Shown here piece by piece: positions 48,275 to 55,809 of a stretch of 56,308 nt of DNA. The number at the start of each line of letters is the position of its first letter. Position 1 is the first letter of the stretch. Below the pieces are notes generated by a model. It did no database searches, was not told the DNA's origin, and worked only from the letters and a program-made list of their open reading frames with translations. This DNA comes from Haloactinopolyspora alba (GTDB lineage: Bacteria > Actinomycetota > Actinomycetes > Jiangellales > Jiangellaceae): assembly GCF_003014555.1 (NCBI RefSeq), contig NZ_PYGE01000028.1, positions 1 through 56,308 of the forward strand. Direction: 5' to 3'. Both the position numbers and the translations under genes were made by a program.

Positions 48275-48301
48275 AGCCCGTCCCCGTCGTGGGGTCGGGC
48301 T
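48275..48301 (-). terminator. Rho-independent terminator of the replication operon
   Basis: AGCCCG-CCCC stem with one T-T mismatch and a 5-base loop; on the minus strand it is followed by TTTTT, the clearest U tract in the window. Confidence 0.85.
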
Positions 48302-48315
48302 GGTGGGGCTGTCGC

Positions 48316-48480
48316 CTACTCGTGTGGGGCGTCGGGGCAGGCCTGGCAGATGATCCGTCCGTCAGGGGCGGTCCAGGCCAGCAGCCACACGTCGTCGTCG
48401 AGCTCGGGGTGCGCGGTCACGATGTGGTCGATGACGACCATGCGGCCGGGGTACACGCTCCGGAGAATCGCGGTGGCCAC
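48316..48480 (-). CDS. Small CXXC protein, 54 aa
   Basis: GTG 48480 suits the GGGAGGAG site (ATG 48486 is too close). LRSVYPGRMVVIDHIVTAHPELDDDVWLLAWTAPDG, then CQACPDAPHE. Last gene of the replication operon. Function unknown. Confidence 0.5.
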   Translation of the reverse strand: MATAILRSVYPGRMVVIDHIVTAHPELDDDVWLLAWTAPDGRIICQACPDAPHE

Positions 48481-48531
48481 TCCCATACTCCTCCCGCTCG
48501 GGAGCCTCGGAGGAGGCTCCTCCGGAGGAGG

Positions 48532-49194
48532 TTACTCCGCTCTCCCCCGGTTGCGTCCGAACAGGCCACGGCGTGGCGCGGGCTCCTCCCGGGCGGCCTC
48601 CGCCTCGGCCCGCAGCCGCTCCACCTCGGCCTCGCGCTCGGCGCGTGCCCGTTCCAGCTCCGCCTGGTGCTCCTGCTGCTGCTCGGCCAGCCGGCGGTCG
48701 GCCTCCGCCTTGGCCTCCGCGGCGGTTGCCTCGGCCCGCTGCGCACGGTCACGCTCGAACGCCAGTTGCTCCTGGTACAGGCTCTCGACCTTGTCGGACG
48801 CGGCGGTGTGCGCCTCGATCGCCCGCGGCAGGATCTCGTTCACGACGGCCCGGACGATGCCCTCCACGTCCGGGTGCCCGTCAGCTGACGCGCCGGAGTT
48901 CGAGGGCTGCGCTCCTCCCCCGGTGTCCCGCCGGCGGAGCTGGTCACGGAGCCGGTGCACTGACTCCTGGCTGAGCCGGTACGGGTCTGTCGACACCGCG
49001 TTCAGCTTGCCGCTGCGTACCCACTGCCGCACCTGAGACGGGTCGCGGCCGAGCAGCTTCGCGGCCTGCCCCGTGCTGTAGGTGTCGGAATCGCTGACCG
49101 GCGGGGCGGAGGCGATGGCCTCCTCCTCCCCCGGTGTCACATCGGTCTCCTCCGGGTCCATACCTCCGGAGTCTGCTCCTCCTCCGGCGCTCAT
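48532..49194 (-). CDS. HTH/coiled-coil protein beside the initiator (partition candidate)
   Basis: 220 residues, ATG 49194 overlapping the initiator stop. A disordered acidic N-terminus, a MerR-like HTH (YSTGQAAKLLGRDPSQVRQWVRSGKL, then RLSQESVHRLRDQL), a linker helix, then about 80 residues of continuous coiled coil (QEQLAFERDRAQRAEATAAEAKAEADRRL onwards) and a basic tip (RRGLFGRNRGRAE). HTH plus coiled coil next to rep recalls single-protein plasmid partition factors such as pSK1 Par. Copy-control or membrane tethering are alternatives. Confidence 0.65.
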   Translation of the reverse strand: MSAGGGADSGGMDPEETDVTPGEEEAIASAPPVSDSDTYSTGQAAKLLGRDPSQVRQWVRSGKLNAVSTDPYRLSQESVHRLRDQLRRRDTGGGAQPSNSGASADGHPDVEGIVRAVVNEILPRAIEAHTAASDKVESLYQEQLAFERDRAQRAEATAAEAKAEADRRLAEQQQEHQAELERARAEREAEVERLRAEAEAAREEPAPRRGLFGRNRGRAE

Positions 49195-50294
49195 GCCCGT
49201 TCCGCTCGCAAATCGACGTATGGGCGTGTCGGCCGAGCCTCATCGGCTCGTGCATCAGCTCGGCATCCGCCGCAGTTGTCGGCGGGGTGCCCGGGGTGAG
49301 TTGGGCACGCCTCGGATTTTCTCGTCGCCGTCGGCGTCGGAGTCGAGTCCGGCTGGGGCGCGCCGTAGGTGCGCCTTGAAATCGACCACTGAGCAGCGGG
49401 AGCCGCCTGAGCAGGGCCGGGGACCCGCGTGACTCGGGCGACGTACCGGTCGATCCACGGCACACCTTCCGAGCCGGCGGCACGAGCCGCAGCGGTGATG
49501 ACCTCGACGGCGAGGCCCTGGTCCAGGAGCTCGAGCGCGGTCCGGGTGGCCTTCGCGCACATCGGCGCGGTAGCGGGGGTTGTGTGCGCGGCTGCGTATG
49601 CGTCCGTCCAGGCCTCGGCCACTCGGGCGGCCGGCGTAGCCGTGCCGCCGTCCGCAGGCGTCGTCGTCGAATCGGCCCCGCGCGTAGAGGGGGAGGGGGG
49701 AGTTGTCTTCTTTGGGGGTCGCCCGTGACCCCCCTGGGGGTCGGGTACGGGCTGGGGGTCAGCATTTACCCCCGGGTCGTGTGTAACCCCCGGGTCAGCA
49801 TTTACCCGGGGGGTCTGCTCGCCCGAAGCGGCCTCCTCCTGCGTCTCCTCCTGCGGAGCCTCCTCGGAGAACAGCGGGGGAGTGGCGCTCCGGGAGGCGC
49901 GGGGAGTCTTCTCCGGGTACGGCACAACCGGCGCGACGTCGCTGGACCACTCGAGCACGTAGTCGTTGGTCTCCTGCCCGCCGTCCTGCGCGAACCGCTC
50001 CACGATGGTCAGCAGCCCGGACTCGCGGAGCTGCCGCATGGTGGTCTTCGCCTTCTCCCGCGACCACCCGAGGTCGTTGCCGACCGTGGCCATGGACGGC
50101 CGCCCGTGGTTCTCGTTCTGCGTGCGTCGCCACAGGTAGGCGTACAGCCGCACGGCTGCGTCGGACAGACCCGACTCGATCACGCCCGCTGGCACCATCC
50201 CGAACGGGCCGAGCGCGGTGCGGATCCGCCCGCCATTCGGCGTGTCGTCGTCTGGGGTGTTGCTTTGTCCAGACGTACTTGTACCCTGGCTCAT
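49191..50294 (-). CDS. Replication initiator with internal iterons (lambda-O-like architecture)
   Basis: 367 residues from ATG 50294 with AAGGAG seven bases upstream. Residues about 30-120 are a winged-helix domain (LSDAAVRLYAYLWRRTQNENHGRPSMATVGNDLGWSREKAKTTMRQLRESGLL), the helix_turn_helix_36 type found in phage initiators. A low-complexity middle (about 130-240) is encoded by the iteron DNA. The C-terminal helical domain (VAEAWTDAYAAAH, ALELLDQGLAVEVITAAARA) and a Cys-rich tail (CPTHPGHPADNCGGC) follow. It would bind the iterons and recruit host helicase. The genome encodes no polymerase or helicase. Confidence 0.7.
   Translation of the reverse strand: MSQGTSTSGQSNTPDDDTPNGGRIRTALGPFGMVPAGVIESGLSDAAVRLYAYLWRRTQNENHGRPSMATVGNDLGWSREKAKTTMRQLRESGLLTIVERFAQDGGQETNDYVLEWSSDVAPVVPYPEKTPRASRSATPPLFSEEAPQEETQEEAASGEQTPRVNADPGVTHDPGVNADPQPVPDPQGGHGRPPKKTTPPSPSTRGADSTTTPADGGTATPAARVAEAWTDAYAAAHTTPATAPMCAKATRTALELLDQGLAVEVITAAARAAGSEGVPWIDRYVARVTRVPGPAQAAPAAQWSISRRTYGAPQPDSTPTPTATRKSEACPTHPGHPADNCGGCRADARADEARPTRPYVDLRAERA
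49716..49807. repeat. Iteron array inside the initiator gene (candidate origin)
   Basis: Units of the form GGGTC-N6-(A/T/G)ACCC: 49756-49771, 49774-49789 and 49792-49807 are exactly 18 bp apart; a further good unit lies at 49716-49731 and a degenerate one begins at 49738. Each unit is itself an imperfect palindrome. In the gene direction they are followed by a local A-rich stretch near 49695-49712. The codons give a repeat of V-N/T-A/H-D-P. Confidence 0.65.
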
Positions 50295-50508
50295 ACGGCG
50301 ACTCCTTCCAGTCGCTCTGGGCCGGGTGTAGCGCGACAGCCACGAAGCGCTCCCCGGCCCGGCCCATGTCTGGGGCCGGATATTTGGGAAGTCCCGGCAG
50401 GCATCGAGGCCCAATTCGACACCACCGGGACGGTGTTACTGGCGATCAAACTAGCGGCATCGTCACAGCAGACGGTGGAGGACGACGACGACGAGGGCTG
50501 GCGTGTCG
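50295..50508. other. Leader region of the initiator operon, no gene
   Basis: 214 bases before the initiator start. Minus strand shows a TTGATC-like -35 near 50450 and AT-rich patches (AAATATCC near 50380), so a dedicated promoter is plausible. No GYCTAGRC operator is present, unlike most early genes. Confidence 0.4.
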
Positions 50509-50844
50509 TCATTTGGGCCGCCTGCGGGCTCTGTCCAGCGGCACAACATTCGGCGGCAGCGACTCCGGGGGAGGGGTGCGGCCCGGGGCCTTCGGGCACG
50601 TCACCACGTGCGGCATCATCAGCTTCTCGAACCCGTCCGGGACCGGACGGTCCGTGCTGAGCTGGCGAGCGCGCAGCGTCCCGGTGCCGTCGCGCACAAC
50701 GGCCTGGTTGCCCTGATCGTCCAGGGCCGGGTCCAGCATCCGCCGGCTACCCTGCTCGGTGAACGCCCACAGGATGGGCCGGCCGCACGACTGGCAAGGT
50801 CGCACGTACCGGTCCCACCCCGCGGGCAGCTGGCTCGTGGTCAC
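50509..50844 (-). CDS. Zinc-finger protein, 111 aa
   Basis: GTG 50844 (GTGA overlap). WDRYVRPCQSCGRPILWAFTEQG and HVVTCPKAPG supply a probable zinc site. Coupled to the 241-residue gene. Function unknown. Confidence 0.55.
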   Translation of the reverse strand: MTTSQLPAGWDRYVRPCQSCGRPILWAFTEQGSRRMLDPALDDQGNQAVVRDGTGTLRARQLSTDRPVPDGFEKLMMPHVVTCPKAPGRTPPPESLPPNVVPLDRARRRPK

Positions 50845-51566
50845 CGACGTCGACCCGCCTTGAACGTCTGGCGCTTGACTTCGAAGTCGCCCGTCTCGCG
50901 CTTGTGCGTGCCCATCGCGTTCTCCACGTCCGTGGCGAGGGCGTCCTCGGCGCGCTGCATCAGCGTCGCCGAGAGCTTCTGGGCGTCCGTAATGCGCCAC
51001 GCGACCTTGCCGTACCGCTCGACCTCGACGAACCCGGCGGCCGCGCCGTCCGCGTAGGCGTCCCGGACTGCCTGCTGCACGTCGCCGTCGGCACCCTGGA
51101 GGATCCCGTCGACGTCGACGTCGCGGGCCAGCAGGACCGACACGACGCGGGACAGCTCCGGCACCTTGGCCCACGTCTCGGACTTGACCTTCGGCCCGAC
51201 GACGATCTCGGTCTCGCCGTCCGGCACGGCGAGGTTCGATCCGCCGGTGGACATGGCCTCGTCGGCGATGAACTCCTCGGCGCTCTTGGCCGCGGCCGTG
51301 AACTCGGCGGCGATGCGGCGCAGCACGTCCGCACCGTGGGCCAGGTCGCGCACCAGGCCGGCGACCTCACCGACGGTGTACACGGCCGTCTCAGGGTTGT
51401 CGCGGAGCGCCTGCCGCTGGCTGCGGACAGTCTGGACGTGCTCACCGATGGCATTCGTGAGCACGTCCCCGAGGCCCTTCGTCGCGGCGTCGAGCTCGTC
51501 GATGTTCAGACCCTCGTCGAGGACGTTCAGCGGCGCGGGCAGGGGAGTGGTGGTGTTCTCGGACAT
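50841..51566 (-). CDS. Early protein, 241 aa
   Basis: ATG 51566 with AAGGACC upstream. Helical N-terminal half (VLTNAIGEHVQTVRSQRQALRD, LRRIAAEFTAAAKSAEEFI), then a beta/alpha middle (EIVVGPKVKSETWAKVPELSRVVSVLLARD) and VEVERYGKVAWRITDAQKL. Found next to initiator genes; no family recognised. Confidence 0.55.
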   Translation of the reverse strand: MSENTTTPLPAPLNVLDEGLNIDELDAATKGLGDVLTNAIGEHVQTVRSQRQALRDNPETAVYTVGEVAGLVRDLAHGADVLRRIAAEFTAAAKSAEEFIADEAMSTGGSNLAVPDGETEIVVGPKVKSETWAKVPELSRVVSVLLARDVDVDGILQGADGDVQQAVRDAYADGAAAGFVEVERYGKVAWRITDAQKLSATLMQRAEDALATDVENAMGTHKRETGDFEVKRQTFKAGRRR

Positions 51567-51610
51567 GGCTGGGGGTCCTTCCGTTGCGCGAGGTGGGAGA
51601 TGTGAAAGGC

Positions 51611-51636
51611 CGGGGCACCCGGTGTCGGGCGCCCCG
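51611..51636. terminator. Terminator-like hairpin
   Basis: CGGGGC-CCCG stem with one mismatch and a 4-base loop, directly after the stop at 51643. Confidence 0.55.
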
Positions 51637-51642
51637 ACGGGG

Positions 51643-51906
51643 TCAGCGCTGGTGGTAATGCGGCGGGAGCACCGTGAACAGGGGCTCGGCCCCGTCGGCG
51701 GCGTCCGAGGGCCTGTTGAGGCCCATCGCGCTGGACGTCAGCAGGCAGGCCACGCCGACATAGCCGTCCGGGCCGAACCACTTGGACGGCCACACCGTCT
51801 GCGGTAGCTGCGACTTGGCGGCTGAGCGCTGGATCCCGGCCAGCATGGCGTCGGTGATGTCCTCGAGCCGGACGGGCTTGCGGGTGCGCCGCCAGTTGCG
51901 GGCCAT
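51643..51906 (-). CDS. Early protein, 87 aa
   Basis: Single gene between cassette 7 and a hairpin, ATG 51906 with CAGGAGGA upstream. Basic N-terminus (MARNWRRTRKPVRLEDITDAMLAGIQRSAAK) and a Trp/Gly-rich middle (WPSKWFGPDGYVGVACL). Function unknown. Confidence 0.55.
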   Translation of the reverse strand: MARNWRRTRKPVRLEDITDAMLAGIQRSAAKSQLPQTVWPSKWFGPDGYVGVACLLTSSAMGLNRPSDAADGAEPLFTVLPPHYHQR

Positions 51907-51930
51907 GGTGTCCTCCTGGGAAGTGGAGCG

Positions 51931-51982
51931 GTTGTGCTGACAGGAGAAACACTACAGCCACGCCTAGACATGTGTCTAGACG
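51931..51982 (-). promoter_or_regulatory. Early promoter-operator-leader cassette 7
   Basis: GCCTAGAC 51962-51969 and GTCTAGAC 51974-51981, TAGTGT and TGTCAGCACAAC leader. Confidence 0.8.
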
Positions 51983-52019
51983 TGGCTGTGAGTTGACCGA
52001 GGTCAGTGCCCTCGCGGCG

Positions 52020-52769
52020 TCACGCCGACAGCTCCAACACCTCGGTCTTGGTGGGCCGCTTGAAGAACCCGAACCCGGCCTCGCCGGCCTTCGGCTCGAG
52101 CGTGGCGGTGAACCGCACCCGCGCGCCCTTGAGGTAGTCGCTCACGGCCTGGCCCGGGATGTCCATGGCGTCGTCGACGAGCTGGCGGGGCGCGGTGCCC
52201 CACACCTTGTACCCGTCGGCCTGCACGAGGACCTTCCACGTCGACTGGCCGTACGGGTGAGGACTGTCCCGCAGCGACGCGCTGACGATGACGCCCTCGA
52301 CGGTGTGGCGACCCGCCGGGACCTCGATCTTCGGGGCGGCGTCCTCGGTGGCGAACCGCTCTGCCGCCCGGAGAACTGCGGCCTCCTGCTTCTCGGTGAG
52401 CTCGCCGCACTCGTCGAGGCGGGCACCCATGTCCATGATGAACTCGCTGCGCATCCGGTACGTCTTGATCGCGGCGGCCGCGTCCGGGTGGGCCTCTTCC
52501 CACTCGGCGCGACGGTCCGGCATGGCCAGCGCTTCGGCGCGGCGCTTCGCCTGGCGGCGGGCCTTCGCCCGGGCCGACGACACCAGGAACGAGTACGTGC
52601 CGGTGCCGCCGCAGTCGAAGCAGTACGGGTTGCCGATGGCGTCGAAAATGCGGGTGAACCCCTTGTACATGCCGTCGCCGCACCCGCACGCGAGCGTGAT
52701 GCGCTCGCTGCCTTTCCGGCCGGGGTAGGGGTCGACGTACAGCTCTGCGGCGGTGGGGGTGGTGGCCAT
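52020..52769 (-). CDS. Zinc-ribbon/OB-like early protein, 249 aa
   Basis: ATG 52769 after cassette 8. An N-terminal four-Cys zinc ribbon (ITLACGCGDGMYKGFTRIFDAIGNPYCFDCGGTG), a basic helix (ARAKARRQAKRRAEAL), then a beta-barrel-like part (HTVEGVIVSASLRDSPHPYGQSTWKVLVQADGYKVWGTAP, KGARVRFTATLEPKAGEAGFGFFKRPTK). Resembles actinobacterial mobile-element proteins of unknown role; nucleic-acid binding is likely. Confidence 0.6.
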   Translation of the reverse strand: MATTPTAAELYVDPYPGRKGSERITLACGCGDGMYKGFTRIFDAIGNPYCFDCGGTGTYSFLVSSARAKARRQAKRRAEALAMPDRRAEWEEAHPDAAAAIKTYRMRSEFIMDMGARLDECGELTEKQEAAVLRAAERFATEDAAPKIEVPAGRHTVEGVIVSASLRDSPHPYGQSTWKVLVQADGYKVWGTAPRQLVDDAMDIPGQAVSDYLKGARVRFTATLEPKAGEAGFGFFKRPTKTEVLELSA

Positions 52770-52796
52770 GGGGTTCCTCCTGGGGAAGTGTTACGA

Positions 52797-52848
52797 GCTG
52801 TGCTGACAGGAGAAACACTACGCCACCGTCTAGACGTTTGTCTAGACG
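52797..52848 (-). promoter_or_regulatory. Early promoter-operator-leader cassette 8
   Basis: GTCTAGAC 52828-52835 and 52840-52847, TAGTGT, leader variant TGTCAGCACAGC. Confidence 0.8.
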
Positions 52849-52867
52849 GTGGCGCGGTTGATTGAGG

Positions 52868-53059
52868 TCAGCGGCTCGACGACCAGCCCGGGATGTCGCT
52901 CGACACGTCCACGGTCCAGACGTCCGGCTCGACGTCGCCCAGGTCGGCATGGTGCAGGTGGTCCGCGAGCGCGTCCGCAACGGCCTCCTCGCTGGCCTGG
53001 AACCGGTTGGCGAACTCCACGTCCGGGATGGCCATAGTCACGGTGATGCGTGTCGTCAT
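52868..53059 (-). CDS. Small early protein, 63 aa
   Basis: ATG 53059 shares a base with the upstream stop. ITVTMAIPDVEFANRFQASEEAVADALADHLHHA and a short beta end: a compact alpha/beta protein. Function unknown. Confidence 0.5.
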   Translation of the reverse strand: MTTRITVTMAIPDVEFANRFQASEEAVADALADHLHHADLGDVEPDVWTVDVSSDIPGWSSSR

Positions 53060-54057
53060 CAGTTCTGCTCCTCGGCGTCGTCGGGCGTGGCCGTCTCGAC
53101 GCCGTCACGGCGGCGGCCCCGAACCTCGTCGTATGGCACGGTGTCCGTCCAGCTGCGGCCCGCGTCCGCCCCGAGGTCCATGAGCGGCGGCACGGTGACC
53201 GTCTTGCGGTTCACCCGGCGCACCGGGTACCAGCGGCCACCGATGCGCGCCTCGTCGCCGACCCGGAAGTCCGCCGGCCCCCACAGGCGTCCCCGTGCGG
53301 TCTCGGCCGCGGCGAGCGCGTCTCGGTTCCACGCGATCTGCTCGTCCAGGTCGGCCGCCTCGGTCTGGAGGATGACGAGGCGGTCGCCGGTGGCCGGCTC
53401 GGACCAGGGTCCGTCGGTGCCGTCGATGCGGCGCGTCACGCGGCGGCGGTCGGCCTCGAGCCGCTTGAGGCGTCGAGCGATCACGCCGGGGGACTCGTTC
53501 CGGGCTGCCGTCGTGCGGGCCGTGGCGGCGCCCTGACGGGCTGTGGTGGCCTCGCTGTCGAGCTGCGCGGCGCGCTGCATCTTCCGGTGCTCGCGGTCCA
53601 GGAAGTTCCGCTGGGCGCGCATCTTGGTGGGGGAGCCGACGAGCGGCTGCCCGAGGGGCCAGCCGTCGAGGGCGGCGCGGGCGCTGGCGTCGGTGGTCTC
53701 GGCTTCGGCCGCTCGGCGGTCGGCGCGGGCGTCGAGTCGTTCGGCCCTCGCCTCGGCGCGGGCGGTCCGCTCGGCCTCGATCTCGGCCGACGTGCGGGTC
53801 CGCTCACGGGATTCCTCGACGCGGATGGTGCGGCTGAGCTTGTCGAGCGCGTCGACGAGCTGGCGCACGCGGAGCGTCCTGGTGTTGAACGTCCAGGGGC
53901 GGGGCAGGTGCCACGCGTCGAGGCTGCGGGACCAGCGGAACCCGGTGGCCTTCAACGCCTGCCGCAGCTCGGTGTCGTCGCGGTCGGTGTCGTGGACGAG
54001 GGTGCCGTCGCCGGTGTGCTCGATCCACGGGGTGCTCGTCGTGGTGGTGTCGCTCAT
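53059..54057 (-). CDS. DUF3560-type protein
   Basis: 332 residues, ATG 54057 after cassette 9. The N-terminus (GTLVHDTDRDDTELRQALKATGFRWSRSLDAWHLPRPW) is followed by a long Arg/Ala/Glu coiled coil and the family-typical RAALDGWPLGQPLVG and MRAQRNFLDREHRKMQ; the end is a beta domain (FRVGDEARIGGRWYPVRRVNRKTVTVPP). The family is widespread on actinobacterial plasmids and phages, function unknown. Confidence 0.75.
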   Translation of the reverse strand: MSDTTTTSTPWIEHTGDGTLVHDTDRDDTELRQALKATGFRWSRSLDAWHLPRPWTFNTRTLRVRQLVDALDKLSRTIRVEESRERTRTSAEIEAERTARAEARAERLDARADRRAAEAETTDASARAALDGWPLGQPLVGSPTKMRAQRNFLDREHRKMQRAAQLDSEATTARQGAATARTTAARNESPGVIARRLKRLEADRRRVTRRIDGTDGPWSEPATGDRLVILQTEAADLDEQIAWNRDALAAAETARGRLWGPADFRVGDEARIGGRWYPVRRVNRKTVTVPPLMDLGADAGRSWTDTVPYDEVRGRRRDGVETATPDDAEEQN

Positions 54058-54086
54058 GGGGTGGGGCCTCCTGGGAAGCGGTACGA

Positions 54087-54150
54087 GCTGTGCTGACAGG
54101 AGAAACACTACCCTAACGCCTAGACATGTGTCTAGACGAATGTCTTGGCG
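54087..54150 (-). promoter_or_regulatory. Early promoter-operator-leader cassette 9 (three operator units)
   Basis: GCCTAGAC 54118-54125, GTCTAGAC 54130-54137 and a degenerate GTCTTGGC 54142-54149, all 12 bp apart. It lies in the divergent gap with the plus-strand DUF932 gene, so the extra unit may also affect that promoter. Confidence 0.8.
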
Positions 54151-54229
54151 TTTGGGCTTGTCATGTGTCGGCGGGCATGGCTAACGTTGTTCCTGTAAGG
54201 CAAACAATGTTTCGAGCAGGGAGCACCCC

Positions 54230-55228
54230 ATGGCACACGAACTGGACATCAACAACGGCGTCGCCAGCTTCGCCAGCGCCCGCCAGCACGCCTGGCACCG
54301 CCTCGGCACCGTCCTCGAGGACGTCTTCACCGCGGAGGAGGCCATGAAGCACGCCAACCTCGGCGGCTGGAACGTCCGCAAGACGCCCCTCACCACCACC
54401 GTCCTCGGCGACGAGGGCGTGAGCACCATCGAGATTCCGGACCGCTACGCCACCGTCCGCACCAACCCGGTCACCGGCCAGCCCGACTACCTCGGCGGCG
54501 TCGTCGCGGACGGATACCAGATCATCCAGAACGAGGAGCACGCCGAGCTGCTCAACGCCCTCGTCGACGAGGGTGGCGCGCACTTCGAGACCGCCGGAGC
54601 GCTGCGCGGCGGGCGTCAGGTGTTCCTCTCGATGAAGCTCCCGCAGGGCATCACCGTGGGCGGCGTCGACGACATCGAGACCTACATCGTGGCCCTCAAC
54701 TCCCACGACGGCCGGCAGGCCTTCCGCCTCCTCGTCACCCCGGTCCGTGTCGTCTGCGCCAACACCCAGGCCGCCGCGCTCAGCGACGCGAAGGCGACGT
54801 ACACCGTCCGCCACACCGCCAACGCCCAGAAGGCCATCCTGGAAGCCCGCGAGGCGCTGGGCGTCGCGTTCGACTACATGGACGACTTCGCTACCGAGGC
54901 CGAGCGGATGATCAACACCTCGATGGCCGAGGGCGAGTTCGTCGAGTTCACCGAGAAGGTGTTCGGCAAGGTCACCGACGACACCGGCAAGCGGGCAGCG
55001 AGGACCGCCACCCAGCGCAACGCCGAGCTGCTGCGGCTGTTCAACGACGCCGACACCAACGCGAAGATCCGGGGCACCCGATGGGGCGCCTACCAGGCCG
55101 TGACCGAGTACATCGACCACCTCGCGCCCGTCAAGGGCAAGGGCGACGCGGCCGACATTCGCGCCATGCGGACCGCGACCGGCGACACCGCCCGCCAGGC
55201 GAAGGAATTCGCGTTCGCCGCACTGTGA
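54230..55228 (+). CDS. DUF932 phage/plasmid-like protein
   Basis: 332 residues, ATG 54230 with a GGGAG site. ASARQHAWHRLGTVLEDVFTAEEAMKHANLGGWNVRKTPL, YATVRTNPVTGQPDYLGGVVADGYQIIQNEEHAELLNAL, VVCANTQAAALSDAK and the long C-terminal helix region match DUF932 (TIGR03299 type). Function is unknown though it recurs on plasmids and phages, often near replication or anti-restriction genes. Confidence 0.88.
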   Translation: MAHELDINNGVASFASARQHAWHRLGTVLEDVFTAEEAMKHANLGGWNVRKTPLTTTVLGDEGVSTIEIPDRYATVRTNPVTGQPDYLGGVVADGYQIIQNEEHAELLNALVDEGGAHFETAGALRGGRQVFLSMKLPQGITVGGVDDIETYIVALNSHDGRQAFRLLVTPVRVVCANTQAAALSDAKATYTVRHTANAQKAILEAREALGVAFDYMDDFATEAERMINTSMAEGEFVEFTEKVFGKVTDDTGKRAARTATQRNAELLRLFNDADTNAKIRGTRWGAYQAVTEYIDHLAPVKGKGDAADIRAMRTATGDTARQAKEFAFAAL

Positions 55229-55305
55229 GCACGGGGGAGCGGGGCGAGGCCAGCCGGTCTCGCCCCGCCGCCCGTTCCGCGGCCCGAACCCGACAGGACG
55301 ACACC

Positions 55306-55602
55306 ATGCACCGATACGTTGTTGCCGTGAGTCAAACAGAGTTCCTGGACCTCGCGGCCGTCGCCGAGCTCGCCGACATCGGCGTGGACTCCGCCCGCAC
55401 GTACCACACCCGCGCGGCCGCGAACCGGCGCGCAGGCACACCGAAACCGGGCGACCTGCCCCCGCCCGACCTCGTCATCGCGAACCGGCCAGCGTGGAAG
55501 CCAGCCACCATCGAACAGTGGCTGACGACCCGCCCCGGCCGAGGAACCGGCGGCGGCCGACCACCCGGCAGCGGGCACAGCAATCCGAACGGTCCGGCCT
55601 GA
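55306..55602 (+). CDS. Small HTH/excisionase-like protein
   Basis: 98 residues from ATG 55306 with AGGA upstream (GTG 55327 possible). FLDLAAVAELADIGVDSARTYHTRAAANRR is an HTH; PPPDLVIANRPAWKPATIEQWLTTRPGRG is the typical wing and tail of actinobacterial AlpA/excisionase-like proteins. Follows DUF932 in the same direction. Confidence 0.65.
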   Translation: MHRYVVAVSQTEFLDLAAVAELADIGVDSARTYHTRAAANRRAGTPKPGDLPPPDLVIANRPAWKPATIEQWLTTRPGRGTGGGRPPGSGHSNPNGPA

Positions 55603-55703
55603 CGGGGCCGTGGCTTTTGTCCGCCCCCTGCCGTACCGTGAGCGGCGGTCGGCCGTGGTGTGGTTCCCCTCCGGAAGCCTGTTCGTCGGTCCCGCCCTGC
55701 ACT

Positions 55704-55723
55704 ACCCCCGCGTCAACGGGGGT
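55704..55723 (+). terminator. Terminator of the DUF932 operon
   Basis: ACCCCCG and CGGGGGT arms with a 6-base loop followed by TT. The surrounding 207-base gap to the RibD stop holds no supported gene. Confidence 0.6.
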
Positions 55724-55809
55724 TTGACTACCGAGACAGGTTGGGCGAGCACCCACCCGCGAGCCCAGCGCCACGGCCGACCGTCAGCAGCAGGACCCGG
55801 GTCCCGGGT

